From: Bacteroidota bacterium
GTDB lineage: Bacteria > Bacteroidota > Bacteroidia > Bacteroidales > FEN-979
Assembly: GCA_026391355.1 (NCBI GenBank)
Contig: JAPLDH010000019.1
Location: 1-64,000, forward strand
Length of the DNA: 64,000 bases
Reading direction: 5' to 3'
In this document: positions 1 to 7,978 of the stretch, piece by piece
Position numbering within the stretch: position 1 is the first letter of the stretch
How the letters are laid out: each line of letters starts with the position of its first letter
Program-made: the position numbers and the translations under genes
The notes under the pieces: model-generated
The model's input: the letters and a program-made list of their open reading frames with translations, nothing else
Databases searched by the model: none
Told to the model about the DNA's origin: nothing

Positions 1-1
1 A

Positions 2-133
2 GGATGGTTCAATTGGTTGATTGAAAAAACAGATTTTCAAAGAGCGAGTAAAGTACGGTCAGCTAAAGGCCTTCTTGTTCACGTATTTGGCAAATTGGCT
101 GCCGCTTTTATTTATTTGATTTTTAACCCTTGA
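2..133 (+). pseudogene. C-terminal fragment of a DDE transposase (IS remnant, cut by the window edge)
   Basis: An open frame entering from the left edge encodes 43 residues and stops at TGA 131-133. It reads WLIEKTDFQRASKVRS followed by AKGLLVHVFGKLAAAFI, a pattern seen in the last helix region of DDE transposases. The family cannot be fixed from so short a piece. Its end overlaps the broken end of an oppositely oriented TIR-domain fragment, so an IS probably inserted into, or recombined with, a TIR gene here. Whether the element is complete depends on sequence to the left of the window. Confidence 0.5.
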
Positions 134-261
134 TTCACATTATTAACTAATTCTACTTTGGCGAAATCAAGGTATCCGGCTTCAATTCTTTCTTTCAGTT
201 CGGTAACCCGGCCGGTTGAATTGTCTTTTTGCGAGTAGCTGATGAAGAGGTCGTAGGGCAT
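112..261 (-). pseudogene. N-terminal fragment of a TIR-domain protein, truncated at the IS boundary
   Basis: From ATG at 261 the minus strand encodes 49 residues beginning MPYDLFISYSQKDN. The hydrophobic strand followed by SYS is the box 1 signature of bacterial TIR domains, and a charged helix (RVTELKERIEAG) follows. The frame runs into IS-derived sequence and stops at 112. The BB loop, the catalytic glutamate helix and everything downstream are missing. The gene is therefore a remnant. It shows that more than one TIR gene has been present in this island, since an intact one begins at 2151. Confidence 0.6.
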
Positions 262-458
262 AGATTTTTAGTTTTTCAAAAATATTTATCAGTTAATTTT
301 GCACTTACTGATCCAAATCAGAGAACTTACAAACACAATCATTGAATCTAAGTATTTTTCGTCACTCAAAGAATTTGATGTCGGAGGAATGACATTCGGG
401 GCAGTGCTACATGATTGCTAAAATTTGAAAGAATAAAAGTAGTTGTTTTCTTGAAAAA

Positions 459-1652
459 TCAATACAAAAAGCCCAATAACCACAAAGGAATCCTGTTATG
501 ATGCCCGATTTCGATGTCATCCTGGAAGACATAACAATTATCATAATCTCTGACTTGTCTGGTATCTTTACTTTTTCCTCCGATTTCGATAACGAATTTA
601 TTATCCACCAGAAAGTCAGCCTTTTCGTGCAGAAAAACCTCATGAGTTGTTGATAGTTGGTTTAAAGCAAAGGTTTTCCTTAGGTTCCCGGTATTTACAA
701 TTTCATGGTTTAGTGCAAAAAACAAGTTCGGGTTATCAAGAAATATTTTATCGGGTTTTTGTAATCGGCTTAAGTACCTTTCGGGTTGATTGACAAGCTT
801 TATCATTCTTGCTTTCTCGAGATATTGAAAATATTGCAACACTGTCTGTCGGTGTAAACCTGTTTTCTAGCTGATTTTTGAAATATTGGGTTTAAATGGG
901 ACAGATGCAGCAATTACTTTTAACAGCGTTAACATTTTTTTGCTCTGGGCGGTATCAAAATCTTCAATAAACCTTAAATCAGTTTCCATTACAGTTCGGA
1001 TGATCTGTTCAAGTGTAGCAAAATAATCCCGGTCCGGTTCCAAAAAATAGGGATAAAATCCACTTCTCAAGTAGGATAAAAAATGTTTTAATACCGGAAT
1101 TTTTTTGATGATCCCTGAAGCAATTTCTGTATGATCCCGGAAAATTTCAGTTAATGGATATGTTGACAATGAAATGATATCCGCCATGAGCAGATATTCC
1201 CTGAAAGAGAGCCCCGTCATTTCATACATTAATGCCCTGCGACTTAAATCGGCCTCCTGTTTTGTCAACTCAATGATGGAAGACCCTGAGAAAACCAATT
1301 TCAATTCTGGTATGGAATCATAAATATTCTTTAATTCCCTTGCCCAACCGGAATATTTATGGACTTCATCCATATAAAGATATTCTCCTCCGTTTTTCCT
1401 GAAGGTATCAGCCAAATCATAAATACGATGATCGGCAAAATAAAGATCGTCAAGACGAACATATAAAACCTCATGCCCCTCTTTTCCAAATTGTCGTAAT
1501 TTTTGAAGTAATAAGGTAGTTTTTCCTGTGCCCCTGGCACCAAAGATACCGTTCATCCTCCAATCCCAGTTGATATTTCCGATCACATCCCGTTGATATG
1601 GATAGTGAACAGACTGAATGCTTTTATTGGATTTTTCAATAAGCTTTTCCAT
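459..1652 (-). pseudogene. AAA ATPase with DUF4143-type C-terminus, interrupted by one in-frame TAG
   Basis: The gene reads from ATG 1652 to a stop at 459 (397 codons) in one frame, apart from a TAG at 867-869. The first 261 residues hold a Walker A motif (GARGTGKTT) and a Walker B motif (YLYMDEV). The 135 codons after the TAG carry the winged-helix-like joint (KTGLHRQTVLQYFQYLEKA) and the nuclease-like C-terminal region (FLVDNKFVIEIGGKSKD) expected of ATPases with a DUF4143 tail. In relatives the TAG position usually carries a charged residue after ISKL/ISKI, so a single-base change is the simplest explanation. These ATPases are widespread in Bacteroidota and archaea and have no settled function. 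A truncated product of 261 residues could still be made, but it would lack the C-terminal domain. Confidence 0.75.
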
Positions 1653-1840
1653 TGTTTATCAGAGTATTGAAAATAATTATTGTCTTATAGGTGATTTGAA
1701 CCACCAAAGCTAAGCATATTTTGGTTGTTCTAACCACCATTATAAGCATTTCTCGTCTTTTGCTTTGACTATTAATGTTTTATGTAGTTTATTTTTTTTG
1801 CTCTTTCCCTTCAAATAAGTGCGAACCATATTGGTTTTGG

Positions 1841-1921
1841 TCATTCCATAGCACGGATTCTCAGGTTGCGATTGAGTTCCTCGATGCGTTCGATCACATT
1901 ATTCAGTATTGCTATATCACA
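1841..1921 (-). pseudogene. Possible C-terminal scrap of a lost gene
   Basis: About 27 codons are open on the minus strand and end at TGA 1841-1843. They encode an amphipathic helix, IERIEELNRNLRIRAME, that looks like protein rather than random sequence. No start codon or upstream domain is present. It lies between the broken ATPase gene and a palindromic repeat, in a 498-base gap (1653-2150) that otherwise holds only that repeat. I do not recognise the family. Confidence 0.2.
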
Positions 1922-1940
1922 AACTTAAAATAATATTATT

Positions 1941-2046
1941 AATTTTTTCACCTCAACCCCCTGCAGGGGATGAGGTGCATGGTAAATTCCCCGGGGCTTG
2001 CCCCGGAATTCGGGTCCATGGCTCTGCCCTGGGGTTCATACCAATT
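1941..2046. repeat. Dispersed palindromic intergenic element, copy A
   Basis: This stretch shares nearly all of its sequence with 21402-21534. The shared parts include AATTTTTTCACCTCAACCCC, GGGGATGAGGTGCAT, GGGGCTTGCCCCGGAATTCG and CCCTGGGGTTCATACCAA. It contains nested hairpins: CCTCAACCCC with GGGGATGAGG, CCGGGGCTTGCCCCGG, and GGGCTCTGCCCTGGGG. Copy A lacks the longer hairpin insert found in copy B. It ends 104 bases before the start of the TIR gene and could act as a REP-like or transcript-end element. Confidence 0.75.
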
Positions 2047-2150
2047 GATTTCATTAAAAATTAACCGAAAAAGGTTTGCGTACTATTAAATTGTGTCATA
2101 TCTTTAATCCAATTTTCGTGAAGTACTTAACCGTTAATGCAGTGAATTTT

Positions 2151-2660
2151 ATGAGTAATGATGTTTTTATCAGTTATTCATCGATCGACGAAAAGATCGC
2201 AAAGCGGATCTGTACCCAGCTTAAGGAAGCGGGAATAAGATTTTGGCTCTCATCTGCAAGCATCAAAGCAGGTGAAAAATTTCCGCAGCAAATAATCCGT
2301 GCACTCAATAATTCAAAGATTTTCCTTCTCATTTTCTCATTCCATTCAAACCGGTCAAAATATGTTTTACGGGAAATTGAAAGAGCCGTTCATAAAAATA
2401 TTCCCATCATTCCTTTTAAGATAGAAGAGAATTTCAACCTTTCTGAAGAAATGGAGTTCTTTCTCATGGTGACCCAATGGTTTGAAGCATATGAACCACC
2501 GCCGGTTGATGAACACATCGACGAATTGATCACTGTGATCAAATCGATTCTCGATATAAAGAAAGTACCTGAAGATACGGATCCTCAATTTCCAGCCGGA
2601 AATGATGACCCGGGGAAAAGGGAAACGATCAAGGTGTATTTGGAGGAAATCTCACCATGA
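2151..2660 (+). CDS. TIR-domain protein, putative NAD+-consuming enzyme
   Basis: The product has 169 residues from ATG 2151. A longer frame from a TTG at 2076 exists, but the TIR fold begins exactly at this ATG (MSNDVFISYSSIDEKIA). Residues 4-10 are the first strand, residues 29-45 form a BB-loop region (FWLSSASIKAGEKF), and E75 in YVLREIERA aligns with the catalytic glutamate of SARM1-type and bacterial TIR NADases. About 50 residues after the TIR domain are unassigned. The stop overlaps the next gene's start (ATGA at 2657), so the two are translationally coupled. TIR proteins in bacteria cleave NAD+ or make cyclic ADP-ribose signals in Thoeris, CBASS and related defences. The enzymatic role here is inferred from the retained glutamate and not shown. 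Confidence 0.85.
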   Translation: MSNDVFISYSSIDEKIAKRICTQLKEAGIRFWLSSASIKAGEKFPQQIIRALNNSKIFLLIFSFHSNRSKYVLREIERAVHKNIPIIPFKIEENFNLSEEMEFFLMVTQWFEAYEPPPVDEHIDELITVIKSILDIKKVPEDTDPQFPAGNDDPGKRETIKVYLEEISP

Positions 2661-3247
2661 AAAAACTTATTCTTTTTTCCATTCTCCCGGTTTTCCTTAT
2701 GGTTTTTCTCTCCGGGTGTAGCAGCCACAATAAAGGCCAGAAATCCAAAGAGGAGCTCCGTTCAATGGCTGACAGCATTACCAAAGATATCGGCAACGTC
2801 AGTCAGATAAATTCCGGGGAACTGGATAAGAAAAGCAAAGAAAACGATAAACGGGCAATAGATCTCATCGGGTATTTAATTGACCTGATCAAGAAAGGAG
2901 AAAACCGTAAGGCTATTGATATTGATTTCAATTCGCTGGAAGTCACGCAGCAAAAAGAGGCGATCTTCAGGATCATACTTAAAAAAGAGGGACAGGATAA
3001 AGAAGTATGGATTAAAACAGCCGAAGTGATCGACAGGAAAACGTATGATGTTGGACGCGAATTAATGGAAGTAAGAAAGCAGATACTATCTGAAAACAGG
3101 GATGTTATCGATGAAAAGAAGGTAAACGATAAAAATATCCCTGAATGCCCTCATCCGGTACTCCAAACCATTTCAGCAAAAACAGTGATGGTTTGTGCGA
3201 AAAGCAAGATAGAAGTTGCAAAGACAAAGCTGATTACGGCGGGATAA
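2657..3247 (+). CDS. Lipoprotein of unknown function coupled to the TIR gene
   Basis: The product has 196 residues. The N-terminus is a lipoprotein signal (MKKLILFSILPVFLMVFLSG, then C21), so the mature protein should be anchored to a membrane facing the periplasm or outer surface. The mature part is highly charged and helical, with many lysine/glutamate runs, and resembles no family I know. It starts inside the stop codon of the TIR gene (ATGA overlap), and 126 bases separate it from the channel-like gene. This coupling suggests it works with the TIR protein and the channel, for instance as a periplasmic sensor or regulator. That role is an inference from position only. Confidence 0.7.
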   Translation: MKKLILFSILPVFLMVFLSGCSSHNKGQKSKEELRSMADSITKDIGNVSQINSGELDKKSKENDKRAIDLIGYLIDLIKKGENRKAIDIDFNSLEVTQQKEAIFRIILKKEGQDKEVWIKTAEVIDRKTYDVGRELMEVRKQILSENRDVIDEKKVNDKNIPECPHPVLQTISAKTVMVCAKSKIEVAKTKLITAG

Positions 3248-3373
3248 ATACGTTGTTTACAGTTTTGACAGCGCTTGTTATCTCTTTGAAGGAGCAATCT
3301 GATTTGGAAGAACAGAAAAGATTCCGTTTCCTTTTCTGTTCGGCATAAATTTTACGGTAATGATTCAAGAAAA

Positions 3374-5518
3374 ATGAAAAATAACAGCACAATCGGATCA
3401 AGCTTTTGGCATTACCTGCTATTGCCCACCTGCTTGATTATTATTTTTTTAGGTACGTGGGGTGTGTATGAGGTAAACGGGAACCATATCTGGAATGCTC
3501 TCTACTCTGCGATTCAAATGTTCACAAATGAAACCAACGATTTTAACGTCCATGAGTGGAAGATTCTTATTGCCAGATTTATCGCTGCCCTCCTTTTTGG
3601 AATTGTCGTAATTTATGGTATTATGCATGTAATGCAGAAAGACTGGCGGGAGAAAATTAAAGTAAGATTTAAAAAAGATCATGTTTTAATCCTTGGATTA
3701 GGAAAAATAGGGTTTCTGCTTGGATCAGAACTGGCCAGATCAAAGAATAAACTGATCATCATTGACAGTAATGAAGCGAATGATAATATTTCAGAATTAA
3801 GAAAACTGAAAGCATTTATCATTCTTCAGGATATATTTAAAAATCGCGGGCTTCTAAACAGGGTAGCCAAAAATGCCAAAAAAATTATTGTTTCGACAGG
3901 AGATGATGAAAAAAACATTGAGATAGTCAATTTTTTATCCCGGGTTCCTTTTGTGAAGAGTATCGATTGCTTCGTCCATATCGATAAGCCAACCAACAGT
4001 ATTGTTTTTAAAGATCATTTGAAGCCTGTTGGGTTAGAGAACAACCTCAATATTTCTGTTTTTAGCATTACTCAGTCAACCGGTCAGTATATATTTGACA
4101 CCTACCGGCCCGATCATGGCCTTGAAACCTATGATAGGGACTTTTCTATTGTTGTTATTGGGTTTACTCAAACAACAGAGCATTTTATATTGGAGAATTT
4201 TATACTTAGCCAGTTTCCCGGTATAAAACTTACGATCTATTTGGTGAATCCAAATCCTGATGAAATAGAAACCCTCCTTGATTTCAAATATCCTTATTTA
4301 TCAAAATTTTTAAATATTATTCATCTCAGGCTGGAAGATCAGACTTTTTATAACAACCCTTTTTTAGTCTTTGATCCCGGGAAATTGGAGAAAATCAATC
4401 TTCTAAAAACAGCAAGGATCCTATCTTTTTATATTTTCAATGATGACGATGGAACTGTTATGAATTATGCTGTTTCAGTAAAACAACTTTTATATTCGGA
4501 GTTTGGTGATAACAGGTCAATTCCAGTAATCGCCTGTTTAACAGAGAATTCATCAATTTACAATCTCGTTGCTAATAATTATGGTTTACAAAAGAACAAC
4601 GATAAGATTGATTCCTTAAAACAACATCTTGAGGAGGAATTTAATATTAAAATCGTTCATACCTTCAGTGATGTCTGTACAATACCCAGGTTTATCGAAG
4701 AAAATGAGATAATTGATTTGATGGCAAGGATCATCAATTATTTCTATTTTGTTAGTTATGCTTTAGGAAATATCCTTTTTGAAGAGTTGAATCTATTAAT
4801 TGAAAAGGAGCTAAAAGTTTCTGAAACAGAGAAAATAACCGCTCCTCTTTATCAGCTTATTAACGGAAAAATGGAATTCTGGGAAAAGGATCCACAAAAC
4901 GGAGTTACAGATTTCCCTTCTGCTCTGAATAAATTCATTCTGGAAATCATCAATAACCTGGTAAAGAACTTTCCGGATATTAAAGTTCTTTCAGATTCAA
5001 ATGAAAACCCATTAAACCAGATAGAAAAAAGAATTTTCGTCGATCTTGCGGAACAACTAAAGATAAATGAAACAGATTTACACGATTTGTTATATATGAA
5101 AATTTCAATCGAAATGAGATGGCATTGCTTGTCGGATCGTTTAAAAGATTCAAACCGGTATGCAGCCCGTCATCATGAGATAAAAAACAAAGCATATCAA
5201 CAAAACAAAAATATTCCGGCAATATCCTATATCGAACATAACCGATGGTTCGCAGAGAAGATGGTATTTAATTACAGATATGGGGAATATCCGGGTATCC
5301 CTGTTGAAACATTAATGTCTGGCGATAAAGAAAAAATTAATATAGCAATGGCTGAGAATAAAGAACGCAACAACCTCTTAAAAGACGAATTAAAAATTCA
5401 TGATCTTCTCATTGATTCATCACTTTTGAAAACTGAAGACAAAAAGAAGGACTATGACCTTTTCTTACTGATTGATCTGCTGGAACAAGTAAAAAACTTC
5501 CCAAAACAATCCCTATGA
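3374..5518 (+). CDS. Two-TM channel-like protein with TrkA-N/RCK-type Rossmann domains and a C-terminal RyR domain
   Basis: The product has 714 residues. Hydrophobic helices at about 13-34 and 64-87 flank a short amphipathic segment (about 40-52, NALYSAIQMFTNE) that sits where a pore helix would be, but no TVGYG potassium filter is present. Residues 102-240 form a Rossmann domain with the nucleotide-binding motif GLGKIG and an acidic strand end (IIIDSNE), typical of TrkA-N/RCK. A second Rossmann-like segment begins near residue 255 (FSIVVIGFTQTTEHF). The C-terminus from about 565 contains the RyR-domain hallmarks EHNRW (621-625), NYRYGE, and a later acidic segment EDKKKDYDLF. The layout resembles CASTOR/Pollux-like and prokaryotic RCK channels, with an RyR module added. 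The likely role is a ligand-gated ion channel in the inner membrane. Its ligand could be a nucleotide made by the upstream TIR protein, which is a hypothesis. Confidence 0.75.
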   Translation: MKNNSTIGSSFWHYLLLPTCLIIIFLGTWGVYEVNGNHIWNALYSAIQMFTNETNDFNVHEWKILIARFIAALLFGIVVIYGIMHVMQKDWREKIKVRFKKDHVLILGLGKIGFLLGSELARSKNKLIIIDSNEANDNISELRKLKAFIILQDIFKNRGLLNRVAKNAKKIIVSTGDDEKNIEIVNFLSRVPFVKSIDCFVHIDKPTNSIVFKDHLKPVGLENNLNISVFSITQSTGQYIFDTYRPDHGLETYDRDFSIVVIGFTQTTEHFILENFILSQFPGIKLTIYLVNPNPDEIETLLDFKYPYLSKFLNIIHLRLEDQTFYNNPFLVFDPGKLEKINLLKTARILSFYIFNDDDGTVMNYAVSVKQLLYSEFGDNRSIPVIACLTENSSIYNLVANNYGLQKNNDKIDSLKQHLEEEFNIKIVHTFSDVCTIPRFIEENEIIDLMARIINYFYFVSYALGNILFEELNLLIEKELKVSETEKITAPLYQLINGKMEFWEKDPQNGVTDFPSALNKFILEIINNLVKNFPDIKVLSDSNENPLNQIEKRIFVDLAEQLKINETDLHDLLYMKISIEMRWHCLSDRLKDSNRYAARHHEIKNKAYQQNKNIPAISYIEHNRWFAEKMVFNYRYGEYPGIPVETLMSGDKEKINIAMAENKERNNLLKDELKIHDLLIDSSLLKTEDKKKDYDLFLLIDLLEQVKNFPKQSL

Positions 5519-5677
5519 AGAAAATAGCCATATAAAGATTATTTCCTTTTATAAATCTATTACAACTACCTAAATAATAGATTATCAATATTTTCAACTA
5601 ATATGCAAGTGTTTTATGATATTTTTGCTTGCTTTGATTCATTTACAATCGTTGTTTTTCTTGCTTCCATTATGAAA

Positions 5678-6658
5678 TTACAAAATATCTTGCAACTTTT
5701 TCATGTTCTCAGCGTGTTCATTCAATCCTTTATTTTGCAAAAGGATCAGCAAATTTTTCATCGCTGTTTCTGGCGGTTTATTTATGAACGCAGCAATAAG
5801 GAAGTTCAGGTTTATCCTGGTTTCATTGGTCAACGGGTGATTGATCCCCAATATAGCAGTACGCCCGGCAAATGCTTCCTCATACGTTTCCCTGGCCTCC
5901 TGGAATTTTCCGTTGTACCATAATATTTCAGCAAGATTGTTTAATGCTGTCAGAGTTACTAAATGAAGCGGGCCAAGATGGAATCTTGTTCCCTCAATGG
6001 TATCTCTTATTATTTTTTCAGCTTTTTCCACCTTGCCTAACCTGATATTGCAAGTCACAAGATTAATTTGAATGATCCACGAGTCTTCGCATGATTTTTT
6101 AAAATTATTCAAATATACTGGTAATGCCTTCTTAAGCAACGATTCAGCCTCTGAATACTTCTTTGCATGATAATATGCCGTCGCTAAATTGTTTCTCCGG
6201 ATTGCAATAATAAGATCATTCTCAGGATAGAGATGAAGTGCTAATTCATAGGCTATACGTGCCAGGTTTCCGCTTTCATCTTTCTCTCCTGAAACAACAA
6301 AGAAATGTCCAAGCTCATTTATGGCAAGTTCAAATCTCTTTGATTTCCCGAGTTCCTTTTCCCATTCAGCGATGGCCAGTTTATAGGAAGGCACCATGTC
6401 CCTTTTTTCTTTTGGAATAGTCTCCCAATATCGCCATAATTCATAACGATTAATTTTTGAAAGACCTAAAAAGAAATCAAGGTTTGTCAGCATATCTATC
6501 AGCTTTCCATACATTCCGGCTTCACTCAGTTGCCATGGCAGTTCGACAATTTTCCTCATATTCAGACTATCATCCTTACTGGTTTTATCCAGATAAAGAG
6601 GTTTTCCTGAGAAATACCCCGCGAGTGTTTCATGATATCTTTGTCTGATCCTGCTCAT
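5678..6658 (-). CDS. Tetratricopeptide protein with a STAND-type C-terminal linker module, probably a detached sensor half
   Basis: The product has 326 residues. It opens with YHETLAGYFSGKPLYLD and RKIVELPWQLSEAGMYGKL, a helical module normally found in the middle of large STAND ATPases, just after the NTPase and winged-helix parts and before the repeat sensor. From about residue 110 it carries TPR pairs of the kinesin-light-chain/NB-ARC-TPR type (NNLATAYYHAKKYSEAESLL; LNNLAEILWYNGKFQEA). No P-loop is present. Upstream lies only an IS remnant (6718-6954), so the ATPase half was probably lost, unless the protein works as a separate sensor subunit. The WD40 gene at 11701 begins at the same homologous point. 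Confidence 0.65.
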   Translation of the reverse strand: MSRIRQRYHETLAGYFSGKPLYLDKTSKDDSLNMRKIVELPWQLSEAGMYGKLIDMLTNLDFFLGLSKINRYELWRYWETIPKEKRDMVPSYKLAIAEWEKELGKSKRFELAINELGHFFVVSGEKDESGNLARIAYELALHLYPENDLIIAIRRNNLATAYYHAKKYSEAESLLKKALPVYLNNFKKSCEDSWIIQINLVTCNIRLGKVEKAEKIIRDTIEGTRFHLGPLHLVTLTALNNLAEILWYNGKFQEARETYEEAFAGRTAILGINHPLTNETRINLNFLIAAFINKPPETAMKNLLILLQNKGLNEHAENMKKLQDIL

Positions 6659-6717
6659 ATATCGTGTGTCATTTGTTCAGGTTTCATTTTTTCAGTATGC
6701 CAATATTATCCCATTTC

Positions 6718-6954
6718 TCAGCTTTTGTTTGCATTTTGAGTTAACAGGGTGTTGTCCAGTCCCTCATCCTGCAAATTAAGGCCTTTCTGGATTCTATTCA
6801 ACTGTTCGCCACTCAGGTCGTCTAAAAACCCGGCTGCAAGCATCATGCGATGACAGATCCTGTTCTCCTGGTTCCGGTAACTCTCCACCAAGCGATAGAA
6901 GCCTGAAAGCTCTCCCGTTTTCGGATTATGTCGCATGCCCGATCTGAAATACAT
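6718..6954 (-). pseudogene. N-terminal remnant of an IS1634-like transposase
   Basis: The 78-residue frame from ATG 6954 reads MYFRSGMRHNPKTGELSGF, then YRLVESYRNQENRICHR, and a later LSGEQLNRIQKGLN. This matches the N-terminal domain of Bacteroidota IS1634-family transposases as I recall them. The catalytic DDE core is absent. Downstream, the TPR gene starts 60 bases later. The remnant probably marks the recombination that removed the upstream part of that gene. Family assignment is from memory of the motif and was not searched. Confidence 0.55.
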
Positions 6955-7166
6955 GCCCGAAAAGTACTTACTTTAAACTTCAATGTCAATACCACCCTGA
7001 ACACTACAAACCAAGGGTTAATAAACATCATCATTGATTATGAACAAAATAGCGATTAATAATCGTAGAAATTATCCGCTTATAATATAAAATACCCCGA
7101 ATTTAACAGGTTTTTTATGAAATATTAACAATCGGAGAGGGTCTATCTGCAAAATGGGTTAAAACA

Positions 7167-7364
7167 TTGAATATAAACCTGGAATTACTATTTCCCGTAG
7201 GTGAACATCCGGATAGGAACCCGGAACTTTTTTTTGACGACCAGCCGGCCGAATCCCTGATTTACCACACGGAAGCCATAGTAGAACCTTCTCCCGCCGA
7301 TATCACAATACAGCAGCACGGTCTGGGAAAATTATTGGACACGCTGTTTATATATACATCTTAA
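7167..7364 (+). CDS. Unrecognised short open frame, possibly a gene remnant
   Basis: The frame encodes 65 residues from a TTG and is open upstream to about 7107, where the text reads like protein (LTIGEGLSAKWVKTL). There is no ATG and no good ribosome binding site. The family is unknown to me. It lies in the 448-base stretch between the transposase remnant and the HD hydrolase gene, and may be a scrap of a lost gene. Nothing else was seen in that stretch apart from a promoter-like -7 element at 7362. Confidence 0.2.
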   Translation: MNINLELLFPVGEHPDRNPELFFDDQPAESLIYHTEAIVEPSPADITIQQHGLGKLLDTLFIYTS

Positions 7365-7369
7365 CTTTG
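7362..7369 (+). promoter_or_regulatory. Bacteroidota-type -7 element (TAACTTTG) before the HD hydrolase gene
   Basis: TAACTTTG fits the TAnnTTTG consensus used by the Bacteroidota primary sigma factor and ends 33 bases before ATG 7403. A clear TTTG at the -33 position is not present; the closest match is ATTG, spaced about 24 bases away. Confidence 0.45.
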
Positions 7370-7402
7370 TAAAATTCCTGAATTGAAAAAAACCAGCAAC
7401 CC

Positions 7403-7966
7403 ATGGAAGATGTTGAAAAATTAAAAAATCTTGTTTTGGCGCCATACATCATCAAAGCCACAGCGCTTATCGGTAACCCGAGGAATGTTGGAGGGAACGC
7501 CTTTCGGCATGGTCTCGCCACATTTGCCATTCTTCTTGATTATAAACTGTTTGACGATTATATTTTGCTGAAGGCTGCGGTGATTCACGACCTTATTGAG
7601 GATGTCCCTGAAACCAACCAGGATGAGCTCCGGCGCATCGACGACCAGGCCAATGACGTTGTGAACCTCGTGCTTGAGGTGACCAGGATGAAAGGAGAGT
7701 CAAAGCCTTCATTCCTGAACAGGATACTGCAGAAAGGCTCCCGCAAAGCCAAGATCCTCAAAGTTGCCGACAGGATCAGCAACCTGACCGATCTGCATCG
7801 CGACGACTACCCCAAAAAGAAAATGCTCTCCATACTTGACGATTCCGAGAAATACATCCTCCCCATGGCCATGGAGGTGAACAAGAACATGGCCATCGAA
7901 CTCAAAGACCTGATCGACAGGCGAAGGAAAAGGTTGAATTTTTTAAAGTATCCGGAGTTTTTGTAG
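7403..7966 (+). CDS. HD-domain phosphohydrolase of the RelA/SpoT hydrolase (small alarmone hydrolase/MESH1-like) type
   Basis: The product has 187 residues and consists of a single HD domain. Visible motifs are the first histidine in FRHGLATFAILL, the HD pair in AAVIHDLIEDVPET, and KVADRISNLTDLHRDD, which parallels the KxADRxxN motif of SpoT hydrolase domains. No synthetase, TGS or ACT domain is attached. Family members remove the 3'-diphosphate from (p)ppGpp with Mn2+, and some act on NADPH. It stands alone on the plus strand between defence-type genes, convergent with the WD40 gene 12 bases away. It may be a housekeeping alarmone hydrolase or an antidote to an alarmone-making toxin. No toxin-like synthetase is visible nearby. 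Confidence 0.75.
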   Translation: MEDVEKLKNLVLAPYIIKATALIGNPRNVGGNAFRHGLATFAILLDYKLFDDYILLKAAVIHDLIEDVPETNQDELRRIDDQANDVVNLVLEVTRMKGESKPSFLNRILQKGSRKAKILKVADRISNLTDLHRDDYPKKKMLSILDDSEKYILPMAMEVNKNMAIELKDLIDRRRKRLNFLKYPEFL

Positions 7967-7978
7967 AAATTGAGAGAC

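Noticed and set aside
2076-2150. Upstream extension of the TIR gene from TTG
   Set aside because: It adds 25 residues with no homology pattern before the start of the TIR fold, and an ATG exists at the fold boundary.
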